Counted from the first letter of the stretch, positions 6,853 to 15,735 are shown. The stretch: 22,771 nt of DNA from an uncultured Dorea sp. (GCA_910587575.1 CAJULU010000005.1:1-22771), one strand, 5' to 3'. The notes: generated from the letters alone by a model not told the origin. Numbers and translations: made by a program.

Positions 6853-6957
6853 AATGCGTTTCCTCTCTTTTCTGATATTCTCTTTCTTTTTCGTGATTTT
6901 CCACAAAACAGCACAAGAGTTTTTGTAAAAAACAACGAAAATTTGTACATCTCTTAT

Positions 6958-6987
6958 ATTATATACCAATATACGTCTATACTTCAA
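6958..6987 (-). promoter_or_regulatory. Promoter of AraC regulator 2
   Basis: On the minus strand there is TTGAAG (6987-6982), an 18-base spacer and TATAAT (6963-6958). About 105 bases of leader precede ATG 6852. Confidence 0.55.
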
Positions 6988-7037
6988 CAATTTCTTTATT
7001 ATGCCGCATTATGATAAAATCCCGCCTCATCTAAACA

Positions 7038-7066
7038 TTTACCTTTGTGTGGCAAACTGCTATCAT
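7038..7066 (+). promoter_or_regulatory. Weak promoter of the alpha-galactoside operon
   Basis: TTTACC (7038-7043), a 17-base spacer and TATCAT (7061-7066) form a promoter with a poor -35 box, as expected if an AraC-type activator is needed. Confidence 0.45.
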
Positions 7067-7088
7067 TTTACCAGTAAATACATAAAAA

Positions 7089-7114
7089 TTCATGCAACTT
7101 AACGAATGCATGAA
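7089..7114. repeat. Inverted repeat before the sugar-binding protein gene
   Basis: TTCATGCA (7089-7096) and TGCATGAA (7107-7114) are separated by 10 bases and lie just upstream of the AAGGAGAGG ribosome site. It could be an operator or an mRNA hairpin in the leader. Confidence 0.4.
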
Positions 7115-7134
7115 AGGAAAAGGAGAGGTGTGGA

Positions 7135-8421
7135 ATGAAAAAGAGAGTAATTGCCACAACACTTGTGGCAGCAATGCTGATTGGGACCGCTTTTTCAGCA
7201 AGTGGCTGCAGCTCCGAAGGCAGCTCAGACGGAAAAACCCATATCACCATGCTTCAGTACAAGCCGGAAGCCGTTAAGGCTTTCGAAAAGATGGAGGCGG
7301 AATTCAATGCGTCGCATGACGACATCGTATTGAAGATCGAATCCCCCAACGATGCCATGACTGTACTGAAAACACGTTTCATCAAGGAGGACGCGCCGGA
7401 TATCATCGGGATCGGCGGTGACGTCAATTTCTCAAACTTCCTTGATGCCGAGATGCTGATGGACATCTCAGATTTTGAAGGGCTTTCCCTCATCAAGCAG
7501 GCCTACTTAGACATCGACAAGAACCTGGAATTCGTTCCCATGGACGGCGTATACGCAGTTCCTTATGTAGCGAATGCCGCAGGCGTCCTGTACAACAGAG
7601 AGATGTTTAAGAAAAACAAGTGGGAAATTCCGACTACATGGGACGAATTCATGGATCTGTGCGACGAGATCAAGGCATCCGGACAGCAGCCCTTATACTT
7701 CGGCTACAAAGACGTATGGACCTGTCTGGCTCCGTGGAACGCACTTGCCTGCGACTTAGCTCCCGCAGACGTCTGCCGTCAGGTAAACAAGGGCGAGACC
7801 ACGTTCAGCGAAGAGTACCCTGAAGTTGCGGAAAAGATGCTTGAACTTCTTGACCATGCGCAGGACGACCCGTTTGCTTACAACTACAACGACGCATGTA
7901 CCGCGTTTGCAAACGGTGAATCTGCTATGTACTGTATCGGAAGTTATGCCGTTCCGCAGATTCAGTCTGTGAATCCGGATATGGACATTGATTCCTTCGT
8001 TATGCCGGGATGTGACAACGCAGACGACAACGTACTGAATTCTGGTGTTGACCTTCAGTTCTGTGTTACCAGCGAATGCAAGAACAAGGAAGCAGCCTAT
8101 GAGGTACTGCAGTTCATGTTAGAGGACTCCACCATCCAGACATACTTAGACGATCAGAACGCTGTTCCGTGTAAGGATAAGGAATTTGAACTTTCTCCTG
8201 CTCTTGACAGTATGGTAGATTACATCAACGAGGGCAAGATGGTTGACTATCAGGATCACTACTATCCGGCAGAGATGAGTGTGGACGCTCAGATCCAGAC
8301 CTTCTTATTAGATGGAGACGTAGAAAAGTTCCTGAACAAGTTCGACACCGACTGGGTACGTTACAACCGTGACATCATCCGCAAAGTACAGGAATACGAG
8401 GAAAAGGGAGGGAATGAATAA
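7135..8421 (+). CDS. Sugar ABC transporter substrate-binding lipoprotein (MsmE/RafE-like)
   Basis: This 428-residue family 1 extracellular solute-binding protein has a lipoprotein signal with lipobox ASGC (Cys25). The mature domain shows KPEAVKAFEKMEAEFN, APDIIGIGGD and GVYAVPYVANAAGVLYNREMF, features of carbohydrate-binding proteins of the MsmE/RafE/MalE type. It is expected to capture raffinose, melibiose or related alpha-galactosides at the cell surface and deliver them to the two permeases encoded downstream. The ribosome site AAGGAGAGG is strong. Its stop overlaps the next start by one base (TAATG), so translation is coupled. The substrate is inferred from the alpha-galactosidase in the same operon. 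Confidence 0.9.
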   Translation: MKKRVIATTLVAAMLIGTAFSASGCSSEGSSDGKTHITMLQYKPEAVKAFEKMEAEFNASHDDIVLKIESPNDAMTVLKTRFIKEDAPDIIGIGGDVNFSNFLDAEMLMDISDFEGLSLIKQAYLDIDKNLEFVPMDGVYAVPYVANAAGVLYNREMFKKNKWEIPTTWDEFMDLCDEIKASGQQPLYFGYKDVWTCLAPWNALACDLAPADVCRQVNKGETTFSEEYPEVAEKMLELLDHAQDDPFAYNYNDACTAFANGESAMYCIGSYAVPQIQSVNPDMDIDSFVMPGCDNADDNVLNSGVDLQFCVTSECKNKEAAYEVLQFMLEDSTIQTYLDDQNAVPCKDKEFELSPALDSMVDYINEGKMVDYQDHYYPAEMSVDAQIQTFLLDGDVEKFLNKFDTDWVRYNRDIIRKVQEYEEKGGNE

Positions 8422-9272
8422 TGAATAAAAAATTGAGCAGAAACCAGACCTTTTTATTAATTACTGTTCCGATCCTGGCATTGTTCTTCTGCTTCAACAC
8501 TCTGCCATTGATCAAGGGCCTGATCTACAGTTTCACGAACTTTAAAGGGTTCGGAAGCTATGACTGGGTAGGCATGCGTAACTATGCTGATTTATTTACA
8601 GATGCACGTGTAGGAAAATCCTATCTCTTTACCTTTAAGTTTGCCCTCCTGGCTACAGTTCTTACCAACGTGATTGCCCTGCTCCTTGCACTGGGACTGA
8701 ATGGCAAGATCCGGGCCAAGAGCGCATTAAGAGGTATGTATTTCGTTCCGAGAATCCTGGGCGGACTGGTTGTAGGTTACATCTTCGGATACATTTTCAC
8801 CTATATCCTGCCTGCACTGACAGGAACCGGAAGTATGCTTTCCAACACCAAGACTGCATGGATCGCCATCGTAATCGTTGCCGCATGGCAGTCCATCGCA
8901 CAGACCACGCTCATCTATATCTCTGGTCTCCAGACCGTACCGGAGGATGTATATGAGGCAGGCGCTATCGACGGCGCCACCGGATGGTTAAGCTTCAAGT
9001 CGCTGACTTTCCCGCTGATCATCCCATTCTTCAGTATCAACATGGTATTAAGCATGAAAGACTTCCTGATGGTATTCGACCAGATCATGGCGTTGACCAA
9101 GGGTGGTCCTGCACAGAGTACCGAGTCCATCTCCTACCTCATTTACAACAATGGTATGGGCGGCGGACAGTTCGGCTTCCAGAGCGCTAATGCGGTTGTC
9201 TTCTTCATCGTAATCGTTGCGATCTCTGTAGCCCAGCTTACTATTACAGGAAAGAAGGAGGAACAGTTATAA
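8421..9272 (+). CDS. Sugar ABC transporter permease 1 (MsmF/MalF-like)
   Basis: This 283-residue integral membrane protein has about six hydrophobic segments. The ATPase-contact EAA loop is visible as EAGAIDGATGWLSFKSLTFPLI. It begins with an N-terminal membrane helix (FLLITVPILALFFCFN), as MalF-type subunits do. It pairs with the next permease to form the channel of the alpha-galactoside importer. The start overlaps the preceding stop in TAATG, with GGAGGG as ribosome site. The stop likewise overlaps the next gene by one base. Confidence 0.9.
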   Translation: MNKKLSRNQTFLLITVPILALFFCFNTLPLIKGLIYSFTNFKGFGSYDWVGMRNYADLFTDARVGKSYLFTFKFALLATVLTNVIALLLALGLNGKIRAKSALRGMYFVPRILGGLVVGYIFGYIFTYILPALTGTGSMLSNTKTAWIAIVIVAAWQSIAQTTLIYISGLQTVPEDVYEAGAIDGATGWLSFKSLTFPLIIPFFSINMVLSMKDFLMVFDQIMALTKGGPAQSTESISYLIYNNGMGGGQFGFQSANAVVFFIVIVAISVAQLTITGKKEEQL

Positions 9273-10120
9273 TGAAACAGAAAAATAAAGTTGCGGCTAC
9301 AACGAACTGGCCGCTTACCATCCTTTTGATCGTTGGCTGTCTGACTGTTATCTTCCCGCTTTACATGGCGTTTGTGATCGCTTTCAAGAAGCCGTCAGAG
9401 ATGACCAATGACATTGCCGGGGCGTTAAGCCTTCCAAAATCCTGGAGTCTTGAGAACTTTGCAGAAGCTATGCGCGTCACGGACTTCTGGCATTCTCTGG
9501 GATACAGTGTTATGATCACTGTCGTTACCGTAGTGCTTGCCATCCTGATCCACTCTCTTGCAGGATACGCAATCGGAAGAAGCATGGCCAAGAGCAGATT
9601 CTACAAAGTATCATACCTCTACATCGTAAGCGGTATGTTCGTACCTTTCGCAATCCTGATGATGCCTCTGGTAAAGCAGACTGCACAGATGGGTATTGAC
9701 AACTGGTTCGGAGTTATATTATGCTACCTTGTGTTCTATATGCCGATGAACGTAATGCTTTACTCCGGCTACTTAAAGAACATTCCAATCGCACTTGAGG
9801 AAGCGGCTTTCGTGGACGGCGCTACCACATGGTCTACATACTGGAAGATCATCTTCCCGATCATGACGCCAATGCACGCCACAGTAGCCGTACTGACAGC
9901 CTTAGGAACCTGGAACGACGTTATGACTCCTCTCGTCATCATGTCCGGTACAGGAGTCAACACACTGCCTCTGGCACAGCTGACATTCCAGACACAGTTC
10001 GGTACGAACTACAACTTAGCGTTTGCCTCTTACCTGCTGGCACTGCTGCCAATCCTGATCTTCTATCTGGTATGCCAGAAGCAGATCATCAACGGTGTCG
10101 TAAACGGTGCAGTAAAATAA
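9272..10120 (+). CDS. Sugar ABC transporter permease 2 (MsmG/MalG-like)
   Basis: This 282-residue membrane protein is the second permease subunit. It has a first helix near residues 15-35 and the EAA loop EEAAFVDGATTWSTYWKIIFPI, as in MalG-type proteins. A GGAGG site lies before the start, and TAATG is shared with the upstream gene. No ATPase gene follows; the operon goes on to the alpha-galactosidase after 31 bases. In related Firmicutes one MsmK/MsmX-type ATPase encoded elsewhere energises several such importers, which is the likely arrangement here. Confidence 0.9.
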   Translation: MKQKNKVAATTNWPLTILLIVGCLTVIFPLYMAFVIAFKKPSEMTNDIAGALSLPKSWSLENFAEAMRVTDFWHSLGYSVMITVVTVVLAILIHSLAGYAIGRSMAKSRFYKVSYLYIVSGMFVPFAILMMPLVKQTAQMGIDNWFGVILCYLVFYMPMNVMLYSGYLKNIPIALEEAAFVDGATTWSTYWKIIFPIMTPMHATVAVLTALGTWNDVMTPLVIMSGTGVNTLPLAQLTFQTQFGTNYNLAFASYLLALLPILIFYLVCQKQIINGVVNGAVK

Positions 10121-10151
10121 AAACATTTCACTTTTCAATGGGGGCAGACTT

Positions 10152-12356
10152 ATGGCTATTTCATTCGACAGCACAAGCAGATTATTTACTTTAACAACCA
10201 ACCATAGTATGTACCAGATGAAAGCAGACAGGTATGGAGTATTACTCCATACCTGGTTTGGTATGAAGGGTTCTGCTTTCGATTATTCCTACCGGATTGC
10301 CTATGCAGACCGGGGGTTCTCCGGCAATCCTTACGATGCAGGGGATGAACGGACTTATTCTCTCGATGCTCTTCCACAGGAGTTTCCTGTATACGGAAGC
10401 GGCGACTACCGCTCCACGGCCCTGAAGGTCCGTTATCCGGACGGAACTTCTGCGTGTGACCTGCGTTATCTCAGACATGAGATAAAGAAAGGCAAGTATT
10501 CTCTTCCAGGGCTTCCGGCAGTCTATGACATACCGCAGAACACAGACGCAGACGGACATTCAGATACCTTAATTGTCACTCTTGAGGATACCCGGCATAT
10601 GTTCTATGTCCATCTCTACTACGGGGTCATGGAAGACCTGGATATCATTACACGGGCCGTCTGCGTTGAGAACCACAGTGACGGAGACATTTACCTCGAA
10701 AGTATCCAGAGCGTATGTATCGACTATCTTTATGGTGACCATGACCTGCATACCTTCTATGGACGCCATGTGAAGGAACGCAGCTGCCAGCGGACCCCGG
10801 TCGTACACGGAATCCAGTCTGTAGGAAGCACGCGGGGGACTTCCAGCCATCAGTACAATCCGTTTCTGATTCTGTCCGACCAGGACACCACTGAGGATAA
10901 CGGAAACTGCTATGGTTTCTCCTTCCTGTACAGCGGTGACTTCCTTGGAAGCGTTGAACTTGACCAGTACGATCAGACACGGCTGCTTCTGGGAATCCAT
11001 CCCGACAACTTCTGTTACTGCATCAGACCCCAGGAACGCTTCTACGCTCCCGAGGCTGTCATGGCATACACAGAACAGGGTCTTGGAAAACTTTCCCGCA
11101 TCTTCCACCGGACGTTTTCCCGCCATCTCTGCCGTGGAAAATGGACGACGGCCAGGCGGCCCGTCCTGCTAAATGACTGGGAAGGCGTGTATTTCGACTT
11201 TAACGGGGACAAGCTGATTCAGATGGCAAAAGATGCCGCAGAACTTGGTGTAGAACTTTTCGTCATGGATGACGGATGGTTCGGGAAACGAGACCTGGAC
11301 GTTTCAGGTCTCGGCGACTGGATTGTAAATGAAAAGAAACTGGGTTGTACCCTCAGAGAACTTTCCGACCAGATCCATGATCTCGGCTTACAGTTCGGTA
11401 TCTGGTTTGAACCGGAGGGCATCAACGAGGACAGCGACCTTTACCGCACACATCCGGACTGGGCAATGAAAATCCCCGGCAAGCTTCCTACCCGTTCCCG
11501 CCAGCAGCTATTACTGGACTTTTCCAGGGAGGATGTAAGAGAATACATTTTCGGTCATATCTGCCAGGTACTCGATTCTGCCAGGATCGAATATCTCAAA
11601 TGGGATCTGAACCGGAGCCTCTCCGACTTCTACAGCGCCGTCCTTCCCAAAGAACGCCAGGGCGAGGTTATGCATCGTTATGTGTTAGGGCTTTACGATA
11701 TGCTGGAAAAACTGATCCGGCGTTACCCGGATATGCTGGTGGAGGGCTGCAGCGGCGGCGGCGGACGTTTTGATGCCGGAATGCTTTACTATACGCCTCA
11801 GATCTGGTGCAGCGACGACACAGACGCCATTGAACGCCTCAGCATCCAGTACGGCACATCCTTCGGCTATCCTGTCAGCACCATGGGCTCCCACGTCTCT
11901 CACTGTCCAAATGAGCAGACCGGAAGGATTACCCCGCTTAATACCAGGGCCACGGTTGCCATGTCCGGCACCTTCGGATATGAACTGGACGTGAACAAAA
12001 TGTCCGGGGAAGAAAAAGAGATTGTCAGAGCCCAGATCAGAGAATTCAAGAAATACTATGACCTGATCCAGTCCGGAGATTACTATCGTCTCACCAACCC
12101 GGATACCGAGACAGCATGGCATGGATGGGAATTTGCCGCAGAAGACGGAAGCGAGGCTCTCCTGTGCATTGTAGCTCTCCAGATTCATCCTAACGGGCCC
12201 GGACGCTGGATGCGGCTCAAGGGCCTTAAAAAGGACAGTCTCTACACCGTAAACGGTCAGAAATACCCCGGAGACGTACTCATGAACAGCGGCCTGCTGA
12301 TGCCGGTTGCATCCGAAGAATATCAGAGTTTCCGGATCCATATTACAGAAGCATAA
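10152..12356 (+). CDS. Alpha-galactosidase, glycoside hydrolase family 36
   Basis: This 734-residue cytoplasmic enzyme has no signal peptide. It should release terminal alpha-1,6-galactose from melibiose, raffinose and stachyose. The N-terminal beta-supersandwich domain (about 1-320) is followed by the catalytic barrel: WEGVYFDFN (343-351), DDGWFG (373-378), GIWFEPEGIN (416-425), the nucleophile in KWDLNR (Asp485), CSGGGGRFD (533-541) and the acid/base in CSDDTDAIERL (probably Asp555). A C-terminal beta domain closes the protein. The length is typical of the 730-residue tetrameric GH36 group (Aga/RafA/MelA-type). The ribosome site is a GGGGG run rather than a full AGGAGG. It is last in the transporter operon and ends before a hairpin terminator. 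Confidence 0.95.
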   Translation: MAISFDSTSRLFTLTTNHSMYQMKADRYGVLLHTWFGMKGSAFDYSYRIAYADRGFSGNPYDAGDERTYSLDALPQEFPVYGSGDYRSTALKVRYPDGTSACDLRYLRHEIKKGKYSLPGLPAVYDIPQNTDADGHSDTLIVTLEDTRHMFYVHLYYGVMEDLDIITRAVCVENHSDGDIYLESIQSVCIDYLYGDHDLHTFYGRHVKERSCQRTPVVHGIQSVGSTRGTSSHQYNPFLILSDQDTTEDNGNCYGFSFLYSGDFLGSVELDQYDQTRLLLGIHPDNFCYCIRPQERFYAPEAVMAYTEQGLGKLSRIFHRTFSRHLCRGKWTTARRPVLLNDWEGVYFDFNGDKLIQMAKDAAELGVELFVMDDGWFGKRDLDVSGLGDWIVNEKKLGCTLRELSDQIHDLGLQFGIWFEPEGINEDSDLYRTHPDWAMKIPGKLPTRSRQQLLLDFSREDVREYIFGHICQVLDSARIEYLKWDLNRSLSDFYSAVLPKERQGEVMHRYVLGLYDMLEKLIRRYPDMLVEGCSGGGGRFDAGMLYYTPQIWCSDDTDAIERLSIQYGTSFGYPVSTMGSHVSHCPNEQTGRITPLNTRATVAMSGTFGYELDVNKMSGEEKEIVRAQIREFKKYYDLIQSGDYYRLTNPDTETAWHGWEFAAEDGSEALLCIVALQIHPNGPGRWMRLKGLKKDSLYTVNGQKYPGDVLMNSGLLMPVASEEYQSFRIHITEA

Positions 12357-12373
12357 ATACATGACGAAATAAC

Positions 12374-12441
12374 AGGGCTGCCGTAAGAACCCTCTGCAAT
12401 ATACAAACAGATATATTGTAAGGTTACTTCGGCAGCCTTGT
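12374..12441. terminator. Bidirectional hairpin between the alpha-galactosidase and carD-like genes
   Basis: GGCTGCCG (12376-12383) pairs with CGGCAGCC (12430-12437), and AACC/GGTT extends the stem after an internal loop. A second hairpin, CAATATA/TATATTG (12397-12403 and 12412-12418), closes the top. There is no long T run on the plus strand; on the minus strand the hairpin is followed by TGTTATTT. Confidence 0.55.
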
Positions 12442-12455
12442 CCTGTAAACCAGAC

Positions 12456-12971
12456 TTAAACAGCCTTCTGCCGCTCTTCCAGACACTCTGCCATATACCC
12501 CCGCACTTCTTCTCTTGTCATATCCAGCGCAACTGCCAGTTCCCCGAACAGAAACTTCTCTGCAATGCCCAGATACTTTTCATCTACATTAATGGTTTTC
12601 TTCCCGGATGCAATCCGGTTCATCTTACGCATATAAGACGTCTTGATCAGAGCCACCCATTCCCTGCACTGGTTTTTTAAGAGCGCCTCCTTATAGAACA
12701 GTTCACGCCTCTTCTCATCCGTAACTCCGATTGTTTCAATCTTGTCCATCTCATTCAGCAGTTCCCTGGCTTCCTCACCGGATATCACTTCTCTGATCTG
12801 CCGCTTCTCATTCTCCACGGGCGTATACAGAGTACCTTTGGCGTTATAGATCGGTTTTAACGTATAATACTCCTTCTGCCTGTCCGAACAGCTCATATCA
12901 AGCTTTCCGATATCTGTTACTTCGCACACACCCTCCTTATAATGTGCCACATAATCACCGATTTTGAACAT
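12456..12971 (-). CDS. CarD/CdnL-family transcription regulator
   Basis: This 171-residue protein has the CarD/TRCF RNA-polymerase-interaction domain at its N-terminus (FKIGDYVAHYKEGVCEVTDI, then YYTLKPIYNAKGTLYTPVEN, residues 2-55). A helical C-terminal domain follows (about 65-165), which in this family contacts promoter DNA upstream of the -10 box. It should bind the RNA polymerase beta subunit and change open-complex stability. AAAGGAGG directly precedes the ATG. A possible 15-codon ORF lies just upstream. Regulators of this family in Clostridia are often stress- or growth-linked, but nothing here shows the target genes. Confidence 0.85.
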   Translation of the reverse strand: MFKIGDYVAHYKEGVCEVTDIGKLDMSCSDRQKEYYTLKPIYNAKGTLYTPVENEKRQIREVISGEEARELLNEMDKIETIGVTDEKRRELFYKEALLKNQCREWVALIKTSYMRKMNRIASGKKTINVDEKYLGIAEKFLFGELAVALDMTREEVRGYMAECLEERQKAV

Positions 12972-12992
12972 AATAACCTCCTTTACACAACT

Positions 12993-13040
12993 TCAGCTTT
13001 CTTTTACCGCATAAAGGAATAAAAAACAACGTACAATCAT
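12993..13040 (-). CDS. Possible 15-residue leader peptide upstream of the carD-like gene
   Basis: A minus-strand ORF encodes MIVRCFLFLYAVKES and stops 21 bases before the carD-like start. GGGGGAG lies six bases upstream of its ATG. The same segment has an inverted repeat, AGCAA/TTGCT, that would put the ribosome site in a loop. It could be a regulatory leader peptide, but it is short enough to occur by chance. Confidence 0.25.
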   Translation of the reverse strand: MIVRCFLFLYAVKES

Positions 13041-13143
13041 AGCAAGCTCCCCCTTGTTGCTTTCAGATCGTACGCCAGTATGTCTGGAGTTACACCTATG
13101 AAGTTTCATAATTCCCAATGACATATAATCCCTCTATGTTTAT

Positions 13144-13173
13144 ATTATATCACGGATAAATTTCAAATGTAAG
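13144..13173 (-). promoter_or_regulatory. Possible promoter of the carD-like gene
   Basis: On the minus strand there is CTTACA (13173-13168), an 18-base spacer and TATAAT (13149-13144). The leader would be about 165 bases. The rest of the 12972-13379 gap is AT-rich, with a CCAG/CTGG hairpin near 13079-13091. I see no other gene in it apart from the leader ORF. Confidence 0.4.
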
Positions 13174-13307
13174 GGATATTTTCAGAAAATCTTATATATT
13201 TATATATTATATCTGATTTTAGCAGTCTCCCATCCTGTCATAAAAATTGAATACAGGCATTTCCGACAATATTCACCATAATTTTTACAAATTTTTGCAC
13301 AAATATA

Positions 13308-13336
13308 TGGAAAGACTGTGAAAAAAATTGTATAAT
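13308..13336 (+). promoter_or_regulatory. Promoter of glgCD
   Basis: TGGAAA (13308-13313), a 17-base spacer and a perfect TATAAT (13331-13336) lie 44 bases before the glgC start. Confidence 0.5.
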
Positions 13337-13379
13337 GTTTAATATCATGTAACATATAAATGGAAAGAGAGGGCTCACT

Positions 13380-14519
13380 ATGAAGCAAAATACTATGTTA
13401 GCGATGATTTTGGCCGGTGGCCGCGGCTCCAGACTGCATGACCTTACCAACAAGGTGGCAAAGCCGGCTGTATCATATGGTGGAAAGTACCGCATTGTTG
13501 ATTTTCCCTTAAGCAATTGTGCCAACAGCGGCATTGATGTGATCGGTGTACTGACACAATATGAATCCGTTCTGCTGAACAGCTATGTTGCGGCAGGACG
13601 CCGCTGGGGTCTGGATGCCAAAGACAGCGGCGTCTATGTACTTCCGCCTCGCGAGAAGGCTGATGCCAATCTGGATGTATACCGCGGAACCGCAGATGCG
13701 ATTTCCCAGAACATCGACTTTATCGATACCTACTCTCCGGAATATCTGCTTGTCCTTTCCGGCGACCACATCTATAAGATGAATTACGCCAAGATGCTCG
13801 CCGAGCACAAGGCGAACAACGCTGATGCCACAATCGCCGTCATCGAGGTTCCGTTCAAGGAGGCAAGCCGTTTCGGTATCATGAATACGGACGAGGAAGG
13901 GCATATCGTTGAATTCGAGGAGAAACCGGAGAATCCAAAGAGCAATCTCGCATCAATGGGTATCTATATCTTTACCTGGAAGCCTCTCAGGAAGCTTCTG
14001 GTCGCAGACATGAAGAATCCGGAATCCAAGCATGATTTTGGAAAGGACATCATCCCGCAGCTTCTGGCCGATCATAAGACGCTGTATGCGTACAAGTTCA
14101 AAGGCTACTGGAAAGACGTCGGAACTATTGATTCCCTCTGGGAAGCCAACATGGATCTTCTGGACACGAATAATGAGCTTGACCTGAACGACCCGACATG
14201 GAAGATTTATACGGAAGACGTTACTACCCTGCCCCACTATGTAGGCCCCGATGCCAGCATTAAGCGCGCATTTATCACACAAGGCTGCATCATCGAAGGA
14301 GAGGTCCTCAATTCCGTCCTCTTTACCGGCGTGGAAGTCGGGGAAGGCGCACGTGTCATTGACAGCGTCCTGATGCCTGGCGCCAAGGTGGAAGCCGGCG
14401 CCGTTGTACAGCGCGCCCTGGTAGCTGACGGAGTCAAGATCGGCAAAGAAGCCGTTGTCGGAAGCGCTGACAGCGAGCACATCGAACTTGTGGCAAAACG
14501 TGTAAAGGGGGTAGAATAA
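13380..14519 (+). CDS. glgC: Glucose-1-phosphate adenylyltransferase, catalytic subunit
   Basis: This 379-residue enzyme makes ADP-glucose from glucose 1-phosphate and ATP, the committed step of bacterial glycogen synthesis. The nucleotide-binding loop MILAGGRGSRLHDLT (residues 9-23) and KPAVSYGGKYRIVDFPLSN are present, as are LSGDHIYKMNY and FEEKPENPKSN in the sugar-nucleotide domain. The C-terminal left-handed beta-helix carries the allosteric part (ITQGCIIEGEV, VLFTGVEVGEGARV). The start follows AGAGAGGG. The stop is one base before the glgD start, so the two are translated together and probably form a heterotetramer. No glycogen synthase or branching enzyme gene is in the window. Confidence 0.95.
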   Translation: MKQNTMLAMILAGGRGSRLHDLTNKVAKPAVSYGGKYRIVDFPLSNCANSGIDVIGVLTQYESVLLNSYVAAGRRWGLDAKDSGVYVLPPREKADANLDVYRGTADAISQNIDFIDTYSPEYLLVLSGDHIYKMNYAKMLAEHKANNADATIAVIEVPFKEASRFGIMNTDEEGHIVEFEEKPENPKSNLASMGIYIFTWKPLRKLLVADMKNPESKHDFGKDIIPQLLADHKTLYAYKFKGYWKDVGTIDSLWEANMDLLDTNNELDLNDPTWKIYTEDVTTLPHYVGPDASIKRAFITQGCIIEGEVLNSVLFTGVEVGEGARVIDSVLMPGAKVEAGAVVQRALVADGVKIGKEAVVGSADSEHIELVAKRVKGVE

Positions 14520-14520
14520 T

Positions 14521-15636
14521 ATGAGTAAAGCATTAGGAATCGTTAATTTTTCCGGAAATCATATCTGGGTAAAAGGACTGGAAGAATACCGCCCCATCGG
14601 CGCTTTCTCTTTCCTGGGCAGATACCGCGTGATCGATTTTCCGATCTCCAATATGAGCAACAGCGGCATTGACCGCATCCAGGTATATATCAGAAGAAAG
14701 CCCCGCTCTCTGGTAGAGCATCTGGGAACCGGACGTCATTACAACATCAATTCCAAGCGCGGCCGGCTTCACATCCTGTTCTCCGAGTCCAAGGGTGACA
14801 ATGACCTCTACAATACAGATATCGCTGCGTTTTCGGCAAATCTGGAGTGTATCGAGAGATCGCACCAGCCTTATGTGGTGATTGCACCAAGCTATATGGT
14901 TTATTCCGCAGATTTTAGGACCCTGCTTGCGAACCATATCGAATCCGAGGCAGACATTACGCTTCTATACCATAGTGTTGATAATGCAAAAGAGTCGTTC
15001 CTAAACTGTAATTCGCTGAATCTGAACCGTCAGAAAGGCGTCCTGTCACTGGAACCGAACCGCGGCAATGCCAAGAACAGGAACATTTTCATGGATACAT
15101 ATATCATGAAGAAAGATCTGTTCCTTGACTTGATCAAGAAGGCAAGATCCTTATCCTCCATGTACACACTGGCAGATATCGTCAACCATGCCTGCGAAGA
15201 GCTGGATGTGCGCGGTATCTCTCACAGAGGGTATTTTGCTTCCATCACGGATCTTAACAGCTTCTATAATGCGAATATCGAACTGATCGATGCCAAGAGG
15301 GCAACCGGCCTGTTCGATGACGAATGGCCTGTATATACCAGGACGAACGACTCCTGCCCGACACAGTATTTTGAGACGGCAGACGTGAAGAGTTCCGTAG
15401 TGTCCAATGGCTGCCTCATTGAGGGGAATGTAGAGAATTCCGTCATCGGCCGTGGCTGTGTGATCAAGAAGGGGGCCGTTGTGAAGAACAGCGTTGTACT
15501 TCCAGGAGCTTTCGTTGGGAATGACGTTACCATTGACTGCCAGGTGGTCGACAAGCATGCACGGATCATCCATGCCAAAGAGATTGTCGCCGATCCTGCC
15601 ACACCAGGTTATATCCGGCGAGAGGACACATTGTAG
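14521..15636 (+). CDS. glgD: Glucose-1-phosphate adenylyltransferase, regulatory subunit GlgD
   Basis: This 371-residue GlgC homologue lacks the catalytic glycine-rich loop. Where GlgC has AGGRGSRL, this protein has FSGNHIWVKGLEEYRPIG. The rest of the fold is kept (GRYRVIDFPISNMSNSGI, and a C-terminal beta-helix with SNGCLIEGNVENSVIGRGC). In Firmicutes GlgD has little activity alone and modulates GlgC in a mixed complex. It starts one base after the glgC stop, with GGGGGTAG as ribosome site. It is convergent with ptsI, and a hairpin terminator separates them. Confidence 0.93.
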   Translation: MSKALGIVNFSGNHIWVKGLEEYRPIGAFSFLGRYRVIDFPISNMSNSGIDRIQVYIRRKPRSLVEHLGTGRHYNINSKRGRLHILFSESKGDNDLYNTDIAAFSANLECIERSHQPYVVIAPSYMVYSADFRTLLANHIESEADITLLYHSVDNAKESFLNCNSLNLNRQKGVLSLEPNRGNAKNRNIFMDTYIMKKDLFLDLIKKARSLSSMYTLADIVNHACEELDVRGISHRGYFASITDLNSFYNANIELIDAKRATGLFDDEWPVYTRTNDSCPTQYFETADVKSSVVSNGCLIEGNVENSVIGRGCVIKKGAVVKNSVVLPGAFVGNDVTIDCQVVDKHARIIHAKEIVADPATPGYIRREDTL

Positions 15637-15680
15637 ACGCCGGAAACTGATTTTCGTAAATAATCAGATACCAAAGACAT

Positions 15681-15735
15681 AAAAAGGGCTGCCGCTTCGG
15701 AGATACCTGTGATCTTCCGGCGACAGCCCCTTATG
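15681..15735. terminator. Bidirectional terminator between glgD and ptsI
   Basis: GGGCTG (15686-15691) pairs with CAGCCC (15724-15729), with further GC pairing inside. On the minus strand the stem runs into TTTTT, a good terminator for ptsI. On the plus strand it runs into CCTTATGATT. Confidence 0.75.

Noticed and set aside
6853..6990. Longer N-terminus of AraC regulator 2
   Set aside because: The extension covers a good promoter and is not matched in the paralogue; ATG 6852 has a ribosome site.
5650..7014. A 454-codon plus-strand frame
   Set aside because: It overlaps both the LacI-type and AraC-type genes in antisense, crosses the promoter region and resembles no protein. It is a codon-bias shadow.
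12374..15735. GGGCTGCCG hairpins at 12374-12441 and 15681-15735 as copies of a mobile repeat
   Set aside because: Only the GC stem is shared. Both lie between convergent genes and are explained as terminators.
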